Part shown: in pieces, positions 6,717-14,702 of the stretch
Position numbering within the stretch: position 1 is the first letter of the stretch
Layout: each line of letters starts with the position of its first letter
Origin: Thermodesulfobacteriota bacterium
Lineage (GTDB): Bacteria; Desulfobacterota; DSM-4660; Desulfatiglandales; Desulfatiglandaceae
Length of the DNA: 23,562 nt
Direction of reading: 5' to 3'
Assembly: GCA_028278625.1 (NCBI GenBank)
Contig: JANQDY010000128.1
Coordinates: forward strand, 1-23,562
Notes under the pieces: model-generated
What the model saw: the letters and a program-made list of their open reading frames with translations, nothing else
The model's database searches: none
Told to the model about the DNA's origin: nothing
Made by a program: the position numbers and the translations under genes

Positions 6717-9239
6717 ATGCCAAAGCATACTGCCAGTGAGCGGAAACTGAAGCCACTGCACCAGATGAAGAACAGCGCAAGGCGGGAAAAGGATGGGGTT
6801 ACCAGAGGGAAAAGCGCCCGTTCCGGCCGAAAGCCCAGGTTCAGCAATGATGCTAAGAAATGGTGCGTTTTCATCGGCCTCAGTCTGATCTTTTCCGTTC
6901 TGCTCTTTCCCAGCATTCTGATGCCCACCAGGACCTATCGCCTGGGGGACGTGGCCGAACGCGATATGAAGGCTTCAAGGGAGTTCCTGGTTGAAAACAG
7001 TGAGCTGACGGAAGAGAACAGGCAGGAAGCGGTCCGGGCGGTATTGCCCGTTTACGACTTCGACCCTACGGGCACCGAAGCGATTCCCCGGGTGCGGGAA
7101 GCCTTTGAGGTCGGTCGAAAGTACCTGGCCGATGCTCTGAAACTTGCATGGACCTCCACATCCCCGGAAGAGACTCAAAAGAGATACCTTGAGCTAAAGA
7201 ACACTTCCCGACAACGATTTTTCGAAATCCTTGATATCCCGGACAATGAGACCCTTTTCCAAGCACTTGTCACAAGCGATTTTTCGCCCAGGGCCGAATC
7301 GATCGTCATAAGGCTCTTAAGTGACGTTTTCAAACGGGGTGTGGTGGGCAATCAAGTGATGTTGATGTCTCATCGGGGAAAAGGGATTGTTTTGCAGAAC
7401 ATCAAGGACGGCAAAGAAGAACAGGTTTCAGGCCTCGATCGTTTCTATGACATTAAAGGGGCCATTTCTGTTGTTCGGGAAGAAGGCCGGTCCCTCACCA
7501 AGACCCTGTGGCCCCAAACCCTCAGCCAGGCCACCCTCGATTTGGCCGTATCCCTTATTCGGCCGAACTTGACGTTCAACAAGCGGGAGACGACGTTACG
7601 GAAAGAGGCGGCCAGCAAATTGGTCAAACCCTTCTTTTTCAAGGTAAAAAAAGGCGAGATTTTTGTCAGGGAAGGTGAGCGCATAACGCCCGAACAACTG
7701 GTCAAACTCAATGCCCAGCATAAATTCCTCAAACAGAACAAGATGCTGGGAAGGGTTCCCGCCATGGCGGTTCTCATGGCATTCCTGCTGGTTTCCATGT
7801 ATCAGCTGGGCCTTCGAAATAGCAGGTCATCGGATTCCGAAATAAGAGATCTGCTGTTGAATGCAGTGATGTTGCTGGTCATATTTTTCGTGGCCATTGC
7901 CTTTAACTTTGTGTCCATTGAAACCGCAAGGGGGTTCCATTTTTTCTCTCCAAGGGCCCTATTGTATGCAATCCCCGTTGCGGGCGGTGCCATGCTCATC
8001 TGCATATTCCATGGGGTTGTCACGGCTGCCAGCTTTTCCCTGGTGATATCGGTTTTGACCTGTGCGGTGGTGGATGGCCGGGTGGAATTTTTCACCTATT
8101 TCTTCGTCAGTTCCATCCTGGCGGCCACCTGGGTGCGCCGTTATCGTGAAAGGGGGGTCTTCATTGAAGCAGGCCTTAAGGTGGGCTTGTGCAACATGAT
8201 CCTTGCTTTTGCCATAGAGGGATTGAGCGGCACGTTTTTTAATGTTGAAAGCGTGATCGCTTGCTGTTCCGCCTTTATCGGCGGTGTGCTGGTGGGTGTC
8301 ATTGCAACGGGGCTGATGCCTTTGGTCGAGATGTCTTTCGGGTATACGAGCGATATCAAGCTCATGGAACTGGCCAATCTCGACCAGCCGGTGTTGAGAG
8401 AGTTGATGGTCCAAGCCCCAGGAACCTATCACCACAGTGTCATCGTCAGCAACATGGTGGAGGCGTCGGCCAGGGCCATTGGCGCCAATCCTCTTTTGGC
8501 AAAGGTGGCCGCCTACTATCATGATATCGGCAAGATCAAAAAGCCCCTCTATTTCATAGAAAACCAGGCGGGAAAGGTCAACCGCCATGAAAAGCTGGCA
8601 CCCTCCATGAGCGCTCTCATCCTTATCGCCCATGTGAAGGACGGCGTGGAACTGGCCAGGCAGGCCAAACTGGGCCGGGAAATCAGGTCAATTATTGAAC
8701 AGCACCACGGAACTTCCTTGATATCCTTTTTCTATGAAAAAGCCCGGGAACGGGCGGAAAAGAAGGGCGATAAATCCTTTAACGTCAAAGAGGAAGACTT
8801 TCGCTACAGGGGACCCAAACCGCAGACCAGGGAGGCGGGTCTGGTAATGTTGGCGGATGTGATCGAAGCGGCTTCCAAAACCCTTGTGGACCCCACATCG
8901 GCGCGGATACAGGGGATGGTGCAGAAGATCATGAACAAGATCTTTTCAGATGGGCAGTTGGATGAGTGCGAATTGACCCTGAAAGACCTTCACGCCATCG
9001 CCAAAAGCTTCAATCAGACCTTGAGCGGCATCTTCCATCACCGAATTGAATATCCTGAGCCGGTGGCGAAGATTGCCCCGGCCCGCCCGCAGGAAGGTGT
9101 GGGAAACGGCAAAAACGGTCTCGCAAGAAAGATTGAGAATGGAGATTCAGATCAGGATCGACCGTCCGGCCCCAGGCCTGGAAGAGCGGAAGATACGGGT
9201 GACAGTGAAGAAAGTCTTAGAAGACTTGGGCTGTCGTGA
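6717..9239 (+). CDS. 7TM HD-domain phosphodiesterase (PgpH/YqfF-like)
   Basis: This 840-residue membrane protein matches the 7TMR-HD family, whose Listeria member PgpH degrades cyclic di-AMP. Layout: basic cytoplasmic tail, membrane helix about residues 45-66, extracytoplasmic 7TMR-HDED domain about 70-340, several membrane helices about 345-560, then a cytoplasmic HD domain. HD metal residues are visible: His572-His573 in YHHSV, the pair His602-Asp603 in YYHDIGKIKKP, and the EQHHGT motif around His663. A clean AAGGAG (6701-6706) precedes ATG 6717. The last 35 residues are odd: they are read out of frame from the start of ybeY, and the overlap is 101 bases. Another frame stops with TGA at 9134-9136, just before the ybeY ATG, which suggests a frameshift near the A-run at 9111-9115. 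The nucleotide substrate in this organism is inferred. Confidence 0.88.
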   Translation: MPKHTASERKLKPLHQMKNSARREKDGVTRGKSARSGRKPRFSNDAKKWCVFIGLSLIFSVLLFPSILMPTRTYRLGDVAERDMKASREFLVENSELTEENRQEAVRAVLPVYDFDPTGTEAIPRVREAFEVGRKYLADALKLAWTSTSPEETQKRYLELKNTSRQRFFEILDIPDNETLFQALVTSDFSPRAESIVIRLLSDVFKRGVVGNQVMLMSHRGKGIVLQNIKDGKEEQVSGLDRFYDIKGAISVVREEGRSLTKTLWPQTLSQATLDLAVSLIRPNLTFNKRETTLRKEAASKLVKPFFFKVKKGEIFVREGERITPEQLVKLNAQHKFLKQNKMLGRVPAMAVLMAFLLVSMYQLGLRNSRSSDSEIRDLLLNAVMLLVIFFVAIAFNFVSIETARGFHFFSPRALLYAIPVAGGAMLICIFHGVVTAASFSLVISVLTCAVVDGRVEFFTYFFVSSILAATWVRRYRERGVFIEAGLKVGLCNMILAFAIEGLSGTFFNVESVIACCSAFIGGVLVGVIATGLMPLVEMSFGYTSDIKLMELANLDQPVLRELMVQAPGTYHHSVIVSNMVEASARAIGANPLLAKVAAYYHDIGKIKKPLYFIENQAGKVNRHEKLAPSMSALILIAHVKDGVELARQAKLGREIRSIIEQHHGTSLISFFYEKARERAEKKGDKSFNVKEEDFRYRGPKPQTREAGLVMLADVIEAASKTLVDPTSARIQGMVQKIMNKIFSDGQLDECELTLKDLHAIAKSFNQTLSGIFHHRIEYPEPVAKIAPARPQEGVGNGKNGLARKIENGDSDQDRPSGPRPGRAEDTGDSEESLRRLGLS

Positions 9240-9585
9240 CAAAGAGCTGAGCATCTTCTTCACGGATGACCAGCAGATGGCAGTGTTGAATCTGCAATAT
9301 CGGAACAAAAAAGGCGCCACCGATGTGCTCTCCTTTTCCATGACGGAAAGGTTCGACGGAGAGGCTGTTGACGTCGGTTTTGAATCGACCATGTTGGGAG
9401 ATGTGGTCATATCCGTGGACACGGCGCTGAGGGTTTCCAGAGAGTTGGAGGAGCCCTTTATTAAAACCGTTAATCGTTTGTTGGTTCACGGTATTTTACA
9501 CCTTATGGGATATGACCATGAGAAATCTCAAATGGATAGAATGGAGATGATCAGAGAGGAAGAACGGTTACTGGCACTTGCCTGA
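9139..9585 (+). CDS. ybeY: Endoribonuclease YbeY (rRNA maturation factor)
   Basis: YbeY is a zinc-dependent endoribonuclease needed for 16S rRNA 3' maturation and ribosome quality control. With ATG 9139 it has 148 residues, typical for the family. The metal motif HGILHLMGYDH is complete: His117, His121 and His127. The conserved NLQYRNKKGATDVLSFS segment lies near residue 55. The frame is open upstream to 9046, but only ATG 9139 gives the normal N-terminus MEIQIRID. It overlaps the 3' end of the HD hydrolase by 101 bases in another frame. Its association with phoH and the HD gene is a widespread bacterial arrangement and supports the call. ATG 9139 has only a weak purine stretch upstream. Confidence 0.95.
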   Translation: MEIQIRIDRPAPGLEERKIRVTVKKVLEDLGCRDKELSIFFTDDQQMAVLNLQYRNKKGATDVLSFSMTERFDGEAVDVGFESTMLGDVVISVDTALRVSRELEEPFIKTVNRLLVHGILHLMGYDHEKSQMDRMEMIREEERLLALA

Positions 9586-9628
9586 TCCGTCGTTCTGATT
9601 TCATTGGTCTTTTTAGGGAGGATGCAGG

Positions 9629-10348
9629 ATGGCAACATTGGCGGTAAATGTGGATCACGTGGCAACCATCCGTGAAGCCAGGGGGATTGATGTTCCCGAT
9701 CCCGTGCTCGCGGCGGGTTTGGCTGAGCTTGCGGGGGCGGATGGCATTATCTGCCACCTGAGAGAGGACAGACGTCATATCAATGACAGGGATCTTGGAT
9801 TGTTGCGTGAGATGGTAAAGACCAGACTCAACATGGAAATGGCGGCGGTTGATGAGATGGTGGAGATTGCGGCGTCCGTCAAACCGGACCTGGTTACATT
9901 GGTCCCGGAAAAAAGGGAAGAGCTGACGACTGAAGGGGGGCTGGATGTCATGGCCCGACCGGATCGATACACGGAGGTTGCGGAGCGGCTCCACCAAGCG
10001 GGGATCAAGGTCAGCTTTTTTATCGATCCGGATCCGGAACAGGTGGAAGCTGCCCGGGAATGCCAGGGTGATATTATCGAAATCCACACAGGCCATTATG
10101 CGGAAGCCCCATCGGAAGAGGAAGCGGAAAAGCGTTTTGAGCGGGTTGTTCGCGCAGCACAGACGGCATCATCCCTGGATTTGGGCATCAGCGCCGGCCA
10201 TGGACTCAATTATGACAATATCAAACGGTTCAAAGCACTGCCACTGGTGCAGGAATACAGCATCGGCCACAGTATCGTTGCCATGGCGGTGCTGGTCGGG
10301 TTTGAGCGTGCGGTTCGCCGGATGATCGAGTTGGTGAAAGGCTTTTAA
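9629..10348 (+). CDS. pdxJ: Pyridoxine 5'-phosphate synthase PdxJ
   Basis: PdxJ closes the pyridine ring of vitamin B6, joining 3-amino-2-oxopropyl phosphate with 1-deoxyxylulose 5-phosphate to give pyridoxine 5'-phosphate. The 239-residue TIM barrel has the signature N-terminus NVDHVATIREARG, the HLREDRRHINDRD active-site segment near residue 50, LVPEKREELTTEGG near residue 92, and the C-terminal phosphate-binding SAGHGLNYDN and SIGHSIVAMA. Length is normal. The start ATG 9629 has an excellent GGGAGG (9616-9621). It follows ybeY by 43 bases and precedes the CBS protein by 61 bases. In many relatives acpS follows pdxJ; here it does not. Confidence 0.96.
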   Translation: MATLAVNVDHVATIREARGIDVPDPVLAAGLAELAGADGIICHLREDRRHINDRDLGLLREMVKTRLNMEMAAVDEMVEIAASVKPDLVTLVPEKREELTTEGGLDVMARPDRYTEVAERLHQAGIKVSFFIDPDPEQVEAARECQGDIIEIHTGHYAEAPSEEEAEKRFERVVRAAQTASSLDLGISAGHGLNYDNIKRFKALPLVQEYSIGHSIVAMAVLVGFERAVRRMIELVKGF

Positions 10349-10409
10349 GCGGCCCGAGGCCATACGGCAACTTTTCGTTTGCAGGTGGATTTAATGGAGG
10401 TCGGCTGTC

Positions 10410-10859
10410 ATGCTGAATGCCAGCGACATAATGACGACGGAAGTCATTACGGTCAAAAAGGAAACGTCTCTTAAGGAACTCGCCCGGATCCTTTATGAAA
10501 AAAGGATCAATGGCGTTCCGGTGGTGGATGATGACGGATTGCTCATCGGCATCATCTGTGAAAGCGATCTGATTCGAAAGGATAAGAAACTGCATATCCC
10601 CACGGTGGTGGCCCTTTTTGATGCGGTTTTCTATCTCGAAAGCTCAAAAAACATTGAAAAGGAAATCAAGCGGATCAATGCCACCACCGTTCGTGAGCTT
10701 TATACCCCCGAGGTTGTTACCGTCGATGAAAAGACGCCCATTGACGAAATCGCAACCATCATGACCAAGAAAAAGATCTATACGATTCCAGTGATGGACG
10801 GAGATCGTCTTGTGGGTGTTGTTGGAAAAGGTGACGTCATAAGGACTTTTCTTTCTTGA
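10410..10859 (+). CDS. CBS domain-pair protein
   Basis: This 149-residue protein consists of little more than two CBS domains (about residues 7-60 and 96-149), which form a Bateman module that usually binds adenine nucleotides or SAM. Each repeat shows the familiar pattern: DIMTTEVITV with INGVPVVDDDGLLIGIICESDLIR, and LYTPEVVTV with IYTIPVMDGDRLVGVVGKGDVIR. There is no fused enzymatic domain, so its target is unknown. TGGAGG (10395-10400) precedes ATG 10410 with good spacing. Its stop overlaps the TTG start of tsaE in TTGA (10856-10859), so the two are likely translationally coupled. Free-standing CBS pairs next to tsaE occur in other Desulfobacterota to my recollection, but a regulatory link is only inference. 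Confidence 0.88.
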   Translation: MLNASDIMTTEVITVKKETSLKELARILYEKRINGVPVVDDDGLLIGIICESDLIRKDKKLHIPTVVALFDAVFYLESSKNIEKEIKRINATTVRELYTPEVVTVDEKTPIDEIATIMTKKKIYTIPVMDGDRLVGVVGKGDVIRTFLS

Positions 10860-11341
10860 AAGAAAAAGGGTTATGTTTTAAGACCGGGACACCTGATGAG
10901 ACGGTAGCGTTGGGACAAAAACTGGGGGAACTCCTTCAGACGGATGATTTGATTGTTCTCGCCGGTGAACTGGGCTCTGGAAAAACGTGGTTTACAAAAG
11001 GGATTGCGCTGGGACTGGGGATTACCGATGTCGTGACCAGCCCTTCTTTTGCGTTGATGAACGCCTACGAGGGTGAGAGGGCCCTTTTCCACATGGATGT
11101 TTACCGGCTCGAAAGTCCTGAGGATTTTCTGGACACGGGGCTGGAAGAGTGTTTTGACGGCAGAGGTATTGTGGTGATGGAATGGGGTGACAAGTGGCCC
11201 GAAATACTCCCCGCCTGTCGTCTGAACGTGGCACTTAGGATTCTGGATGAAAATTCACGTGAATTGGTGATGATCGGAGAGCATCCCAGGATGAAGGCAG
11301 TTTTGGAACACCTTGAAATGAGATGTGAACAACAACGATAA
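10856..11341 (+). CDS. tsaE: tRNA threonylcarbamoyladenosine biosynthesis ATPase TsaE
   Basis: TsaE is the small P-loop ATPase that works with TsaB and TsaD to install t6A at position 37 of ANN-decoding tRNAs. The 161-residue protein has Walker A GELGSGKT (residues 37-44), the switch-like TSPSFALMNAYEG, HMDVYRL and the family signature EWGDKWPEILP. Length is typical. The start is TTG within TTGA, overlapping the CBS gene stop, with AAGGA at 10841-10845 ten bases upstream. The partner tsaD lies about 1.8 kb downstream after lysC and the ComEA-like gene; tsaB is not in this window. Confidence 0.92.
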   Translation: MKEKGLCFKTGTPDETVALGQKLGELLQTDDLIVLAGELGSGKTWFTKGIALGLGITDVVTSPSFALMNAYEGERALFHMDVYRLESPEDFLDTGLEECFDGRGIVVMEWGDKWPEILPACRLNVALRILDENSRELVMIGEHPRMKAVLEHLEMRCEQQR

Positions 11342-11371
11342 TCTCGAAAGGAAAAAACCAGGGAAAGGAAC

Positions 11372-12610
11372 ATGGCACTTATTGTACAGAAATATGGCGG
11401 CACTTCGGTGGGAAGTATCGAGAAGATTAAAGCGGTGGCCGAACGTGTCATCGAAGTTGTAAATAGAGGAAATCAAATGGTTGTGGTGCTTTCTGCCATG
11501 GCCGGTCAGACCGACGGCCTGATCAATATGGCAAAAGAGATCGATCCTGATCCTGATTTGCGTGAACTGGACGTGCTGATGTCCACCGGAGAGCAGGTAA
11601 GTGTGGCGTTGTTTGCCATCGCACTAAAATCCATGGGTTATGATGCGGTTTCACTGCTGGGATTCCAGGCCGCCATTCACACGGACGATCTATATGGAAA
11701 GGCGAGAATACAGGATATTGAAATCGAGCGGATGATACACAACCTGGATGCGGGACGGATTGTCACAGTGGCCGGTTTTCAAGGGTTGAACGCACACGGT
11801 GATATTACCACCCTCGGGCGCGGCGGTTCGGATACAACGGCGGTGGCACTTGCCGCGGCGCTGAAAGCAGACGTATGTGAAATCCTGACGGATGTGGACG
11901 GGGTCTATACAACGGATCCCAACGTCTGTCGAAAAGCGAAAAAAATGGATTTCATTTCATACGATGAAATGTTGGAAATGGCCAGCATGGGTGCAAAGGT
12001 CCTCGAGATCCGTGCCGTTGAGTTTGCCAAAAAATTTGATGTGCCGATTCACGTAAGGTCCACTTTTACAAAGGAAAGGGGTACAATGGTGGTTTCCGAA
12101 ACGAAAGACATGGAAAAAGTTGCGGTATCGGGTGTCGCATACAACAAAAACGAAGCCAGGATCACCATAAGACAGGTTCCGGATCGGCCGGGGGTGGCTT
12201 CGAGGATTTTTGAGCCGATTTTCAAGGCCGGCATTTTAGTGGATATGATCGTGCAAAACACCAGCCAGGACGGATACACGGATCTCACTTTCACGGTTCC
12301 CAAATCGGATTTCTACAAGGCCATGAAACTGGTCAGCGATGTGGGAAAAGATGTGGGGGCGGAAACGGTCTTGGGGGATGAGGATATCGCCAAGGTTTCC
12401 ATCATCGGTGTGGGCATGCGGGTTCATGCGGGGATCGCCAAAAAGATGTTTGCGGCCCTGGCCGAGAAGAATATCAATATTATGATGATCAGTACATCTG
12501 AAATAAAGATTTCATGCGTTATCGAGGACAAGTATACGGAACTGGCGGTACGTGTTCTTCATGACGCCTTTGGTTTGGACGCGGAGGATGCGAAAGAGGA
12601 GATCCTTTAG
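11372..12610 (+). CDS. lysC: Aspartate kinase (monofunctional, ACT-containing)
   Basis: Aspartokinase phosphorylates aspartate, the committed step to lysine, threonine, methionine and diaminopimelate. The 412-residue length and single catalytic domain followed by two ACT domains match the LysC class found in Gram-positives and many Proteobacteria, in which an internal start often yields a separate beta subunit. Motifs are KYGGTSVG at the N-terminus, the [19 protein letters not shown] active-site loop and [10 protein letters not shown]. The ACT region starts near residue 265 and includes [17 protein letters not shown] and VSIIGVGM, typical of lysine/threonine-sensitive enzymes. AAAGGAA (11364-11370) is close to ATG 11372. 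The 3' end is overlapped slightly by the ComEA-like gene. Confidence 0.95.
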   Translation: MALIVQKYGGTSVGSIEKIKAVAERVIEVVNRGNQMVVVLSAMAGQTDGLINMAKEIDPDPDLRELDVLMSTGEQVSVALFAIALKSMGYDAVSLLGFQAAIHTDDLYGKARIQDIEIERMIHNLDAGRIVTVAGFQGLNAHGDITTLGRGGSDTTAVALAAALKADVCEILTDVDGVYTTDPNVCRKAKKMDFISYDEMLEMASMGAKVLEIRAVEFAKKFDVPIHVRSTFTKERGTMVVSETKDMEKVAVSGVAYNKNEARITIRQVPDRPGVASRIFEPIFKAGILVDMIVQNTSQDGYTDLTFTVPKSDFYKAMKLVSDVGKDVGAETVLGDEDIAKVSIIGVGMRVHAGIAKKMFAALAEKNINIMMISTSEIKISCVIEDKYTELAVRVLHDAFGLDAEDAKEEIL

Positions 12611-13154
12611 TGGGGGAGGAGCGCTACTGCTTCTGCTCCTTTTGATCATCAACCTTTTGAGTTCTTCCTGGAAGTGGTCCTTTAGAAAGAACCCGCAGCC
12701 GATTGCAAGGGTCTTCGTGGAGGCTTCGGGCGATGTCAGGGCCCCTGGCGTCTACGGATTTCAGCATCCGCCCAGCCTGACGGAGTTGATCCGTCGGGCG
12801 GGAGGGTTGACACCGGCCACGGAAAAAGCCGGTTCCGCAGGTTTTCTAGGGAAAGGGTCGCTGATTTCAAACGGCAACCGGGCCGTATTCACCTGCGCCC
12901 CCAAAGGGGGAACGGCCGTGGCACAAAGCAAAATGTCCCCGTTCTATCGCGTGGCCCTGGGCATTCCCATTTCCGTCAATAGGGAAACAGCCGAAAGTCT
13001 TATGGCGGTACCGGGAATCGGCCCCAAAACGGCGGAAGCCATCATTTCGGCCCGAGAGCGGAGAGGCGGATTCAAGGAGTTAAAGGATTTAATGTCCGTT
13101 AGAGGCATCAGCGATGCCGTTTACGCCAATATCAGCCCGTATCTGACCCTGTGA
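12588..13154 (+). CDS. ComEA-like protein: membrane anchor, SLBB domain, helix-hairpin-helix
   Basis: This protein of about 188 residues resembles ComEA, the envelope DNA receptor of natural transformation. Order of parts: basic N-terminus MRKRRS, a leucine-rich membrane helix about residues 11-27, a SLBB/beta-grasp domain about 40-80 ([17 protein letters not shown]), a middle linker, and a C-terminal double helix-hairpin-helix with [17 protein letters not shown] at about 143-158 and [16 protein letters not shown] at the end. The start is uncertain: GTG 12552, ATG 12561 and ATG 12588 are all in frame and all lie within lysC; I chose 12588 because it gives a positive-inside tail directly before the helix. 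No ComEC or other competence genes are seen here, so a role in DNA uptake is an inference from domains only. Confidence 0.78.
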   Translation: MRKRRSFSGGGALLLLLLLIINLLSSSWKWSFRKNPQPIARVFVEASGDVRAPGVYGFQHPPSLTELIRRAGGLTPATEKAGSAGFLGKGSLISNGNRAVFTCAPKGGTAVAQSKMSPFYRVALGIPISVNRETAESLMAVPGIGPKTAEAIISARERRGGFKELKDLMSVRGISDAVYANISPYLTL

Positions 13155-13170
13155 GCAATCATTCTAAAAT

Positions 13171-14196
13171 ATGATTCTATTAGGCATCGATACATCCTGT
13201 GACGATACGTCCGCCGGCATTGTGAAGGGCGGCTCAGAACCCCTGGCCAACGTTATCCATTCCCAGGTGTCACTCCATCACCCCTATGGCGGTGTGGTTC
13301 CCGAACTGGCTTCCAGGGAGCATGTGAGAAATATCGTTCCCGTTGTGGAGGAAGCGCTGAAGCAGGCGCGGATCGGCGTGTCGGATCTTGACGGCATCGC
13401 CGTAACCGTAGGGCCCGGTCTTGTGGGGGCGCTTCTGGTGGGGTTATACTATGCCAAGGGGCTGGCATATGTGTTGAAGAAACCTTTGGTTGCCGTGAAC
13501 CACTTGGAAGCCCACATTCTTTCCATCTTCCTGGAACCGGAATATCCCAGATTTCCCTTCGTGGCGCTGACCGTTTCAGGGGGGCATACAAGCCTTTATT
13601 ATGTGGAGGATTTCGGCTGCTACACCCTTCTGGGCCAGACCCTGGATGATGCCGCCGGAGAAGCCTTTGACAAAGTGGCCAAAATTTGCGGCATGGGATA
13701 TCCCGGTGGACCCGTCATCGAAAAAGCATCCAAAGAGGGACGTGCGGATGCCGTTGGGTTTCCAAGGGCCTATCTGTCCAAGACATCTCTTGATTTCAGC
13801 TTCAGTGGTGTCAAAACGGCTGTTTCCCTGTTTCTCAAAAAATGGCACGACGATGGCGGATTGCGGGCGGAAATCAGTCTGAATGACATTGTCGCATCTT
13901 TTCAGGAATCGGTTGTGGATGTGCTTGTGAACAAGGTTGTTATGGCCGCAAACCGCAAGGGGGTCAAGCAGGTGATGCTTGCAGGCGGTGTGGCATGCAA
14001 CAACCATCTGAAAAACCGCATGGTCGATACAGCCCGGTCGGAAGGGATGTCCGTTTATTATCCCCGTCCTTCCTATTGCACGGACAACGGAGCCATGATA
14101 GCGCTTTGCGGTTATCATCGTATAAAAAGAAATCAAACGACCCATATGGCCGTGGATGTCAGGGCCAAATATCCGATTCAGGATTTAGAAAGTTGA
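13171..14196 (+). CDS. tsaD: tRNA N6-adenosine threonylcarbamoyltransferase TsaD
   Basis: TsaD transfers the threonylcarbamoyl group from threonylcarbamoyl-AMP onto A37 of tRNA to form t6A, with TsaB and TsaE. The 341-residue ASKHA-fold protein opens with GIDTSCDDTSAGIV, has the metal-binding motif HLEAH (His111 and His115) and the conserved Asp305 in YCTDNGAM, plus LTVSGGHTSLYYV and KTLDFSFSG-like SLDFSFSGVKTAV. Length matches the bacterial enzyme (Gcp/YgjD). The start ATG 13171 fits the family N-terminus MILLGIDTS, although no Shine-Dalgarno is visible, so translation may rely on coupling to the upstream gene 16 bases away. Its stop overlaps the TTG start of the DUF2062 gene. Confidence 0.96.
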   Translation: MILLGIDTSCDDTSAGIVKGGSEPLANVIHSQVSLHHPYGGVVPELASREHVRNIVPVVEEALKQARIGVSDLDGIAVTVGPGLVGALLVGLYYAKGLAYVLKKPLVAVNHLEAHILSIFLEPEYPRFPFVALTVSGGHTSLYYVEDFGCYTLLGQTLDDAAGEAFDKVAKICGMGYPGGPVIEKASKEGRADAVGFPRAYLSKTSLDFSFSGVKTAVSLFLKKWHDDGGLRAEISLNDIVASFQESVVDVLVNKVVMAANRKGVKQVMLAGGVACNNHLKNRMVDTARSEGMSVYYPRPSYCTDNGAMIALCGYHRIKRNQTTHMAVDVRAKYPIQDLES

Positions 14197-14702
14197 AACC
14201 ACAGAGGCTGCTCAGATACTATTATCTTCGGTTTATACGGTTGCGGGGGAATCCCCATGAACTGGCGCTGGGCATGACTTTCGGTATTTTTACGGGCATG
14301 ATGCCCATAATGCCGTTTCAGATGGCGCTTTCCGTGGCATTGGCCCTTGTTTTCAAGGGGAGCAAGATCACGGCAGCCCTGGGGACCTGGGTCAGCAATC
14401 CGCTCAACTGGTATTTTCTCTATTATTACAGTTACAAACTGGGATCCTCGGTTCTGGGTATGGAAGGCCACGGTGCCATGTTCAATGCCATCATGGAACT
14501 GGCCCGGTCCTGTGAAGATTCCATGATCATCGTGCGAAAAATCCTTGAATCCGGCGGTCTTATGGTGGCGTCATTCCTCGTGGGTGGCATTATCATGGGC
14601 GTTGTGGCCGCAATCCCCTCCTATGTTATCTTTCTGTACATTTTCAGACGCATCAGACGGTGGCGGGAGTCCGGAAGGGGCCGAATTTGGCAACCCAAGT
14701 AA
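14193..14702 (+). CDS. DUF2062 membrane protein
   Basis: This 169-residue protein belongs to the DUF2062 family of small membrane proteins of unknown function. Family marks are the RGNPHELALGMTFGIFTGMMP segment near residue 25 and the TWVSNPLNWYFLYYY segment near residue 65. About three hydrophobic segments are visible (residues about 28-60, 65-85 and 120-155), and the tail is strongly basic (FRRIRRWRESGRGR). The start is TTG 14193 in the TTGA overlap with the tsaD stop; AGGA near 14180 is suitably placed. The 3' end overlaps the likely rsmA start by 16 bases. The packing suggests it is translated with tsaD and rsmA, but nothing in the sequence shows what it does. Confidence 0.87.
   Translation: MKPQRLLRYYYLRFIRLRGNPHELALGMTFGIFTGMMPIMPFQMALSVALALVFKGSKITAALGTWVSNPLNWYFLYYYSYKLGSSVLGMEGHGAMFNAIMELARSCEDSMIIVRKILESGGLMVASFLVGGIIMGVVAAIPSYVIFLYIFRRIRRWRESGRGRIWQPK
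14673..14680 (+). promoter_or_regulatory. Ribosome binding site deciding the rsmA TTG start
   Basis: GGAAGGGG sits six bases before TTG 14687 and inside the end of the DUF2062 gene. It favours this TTG over the longer GTG start at 14660, which has no comparable site. Confidence 0.55.
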
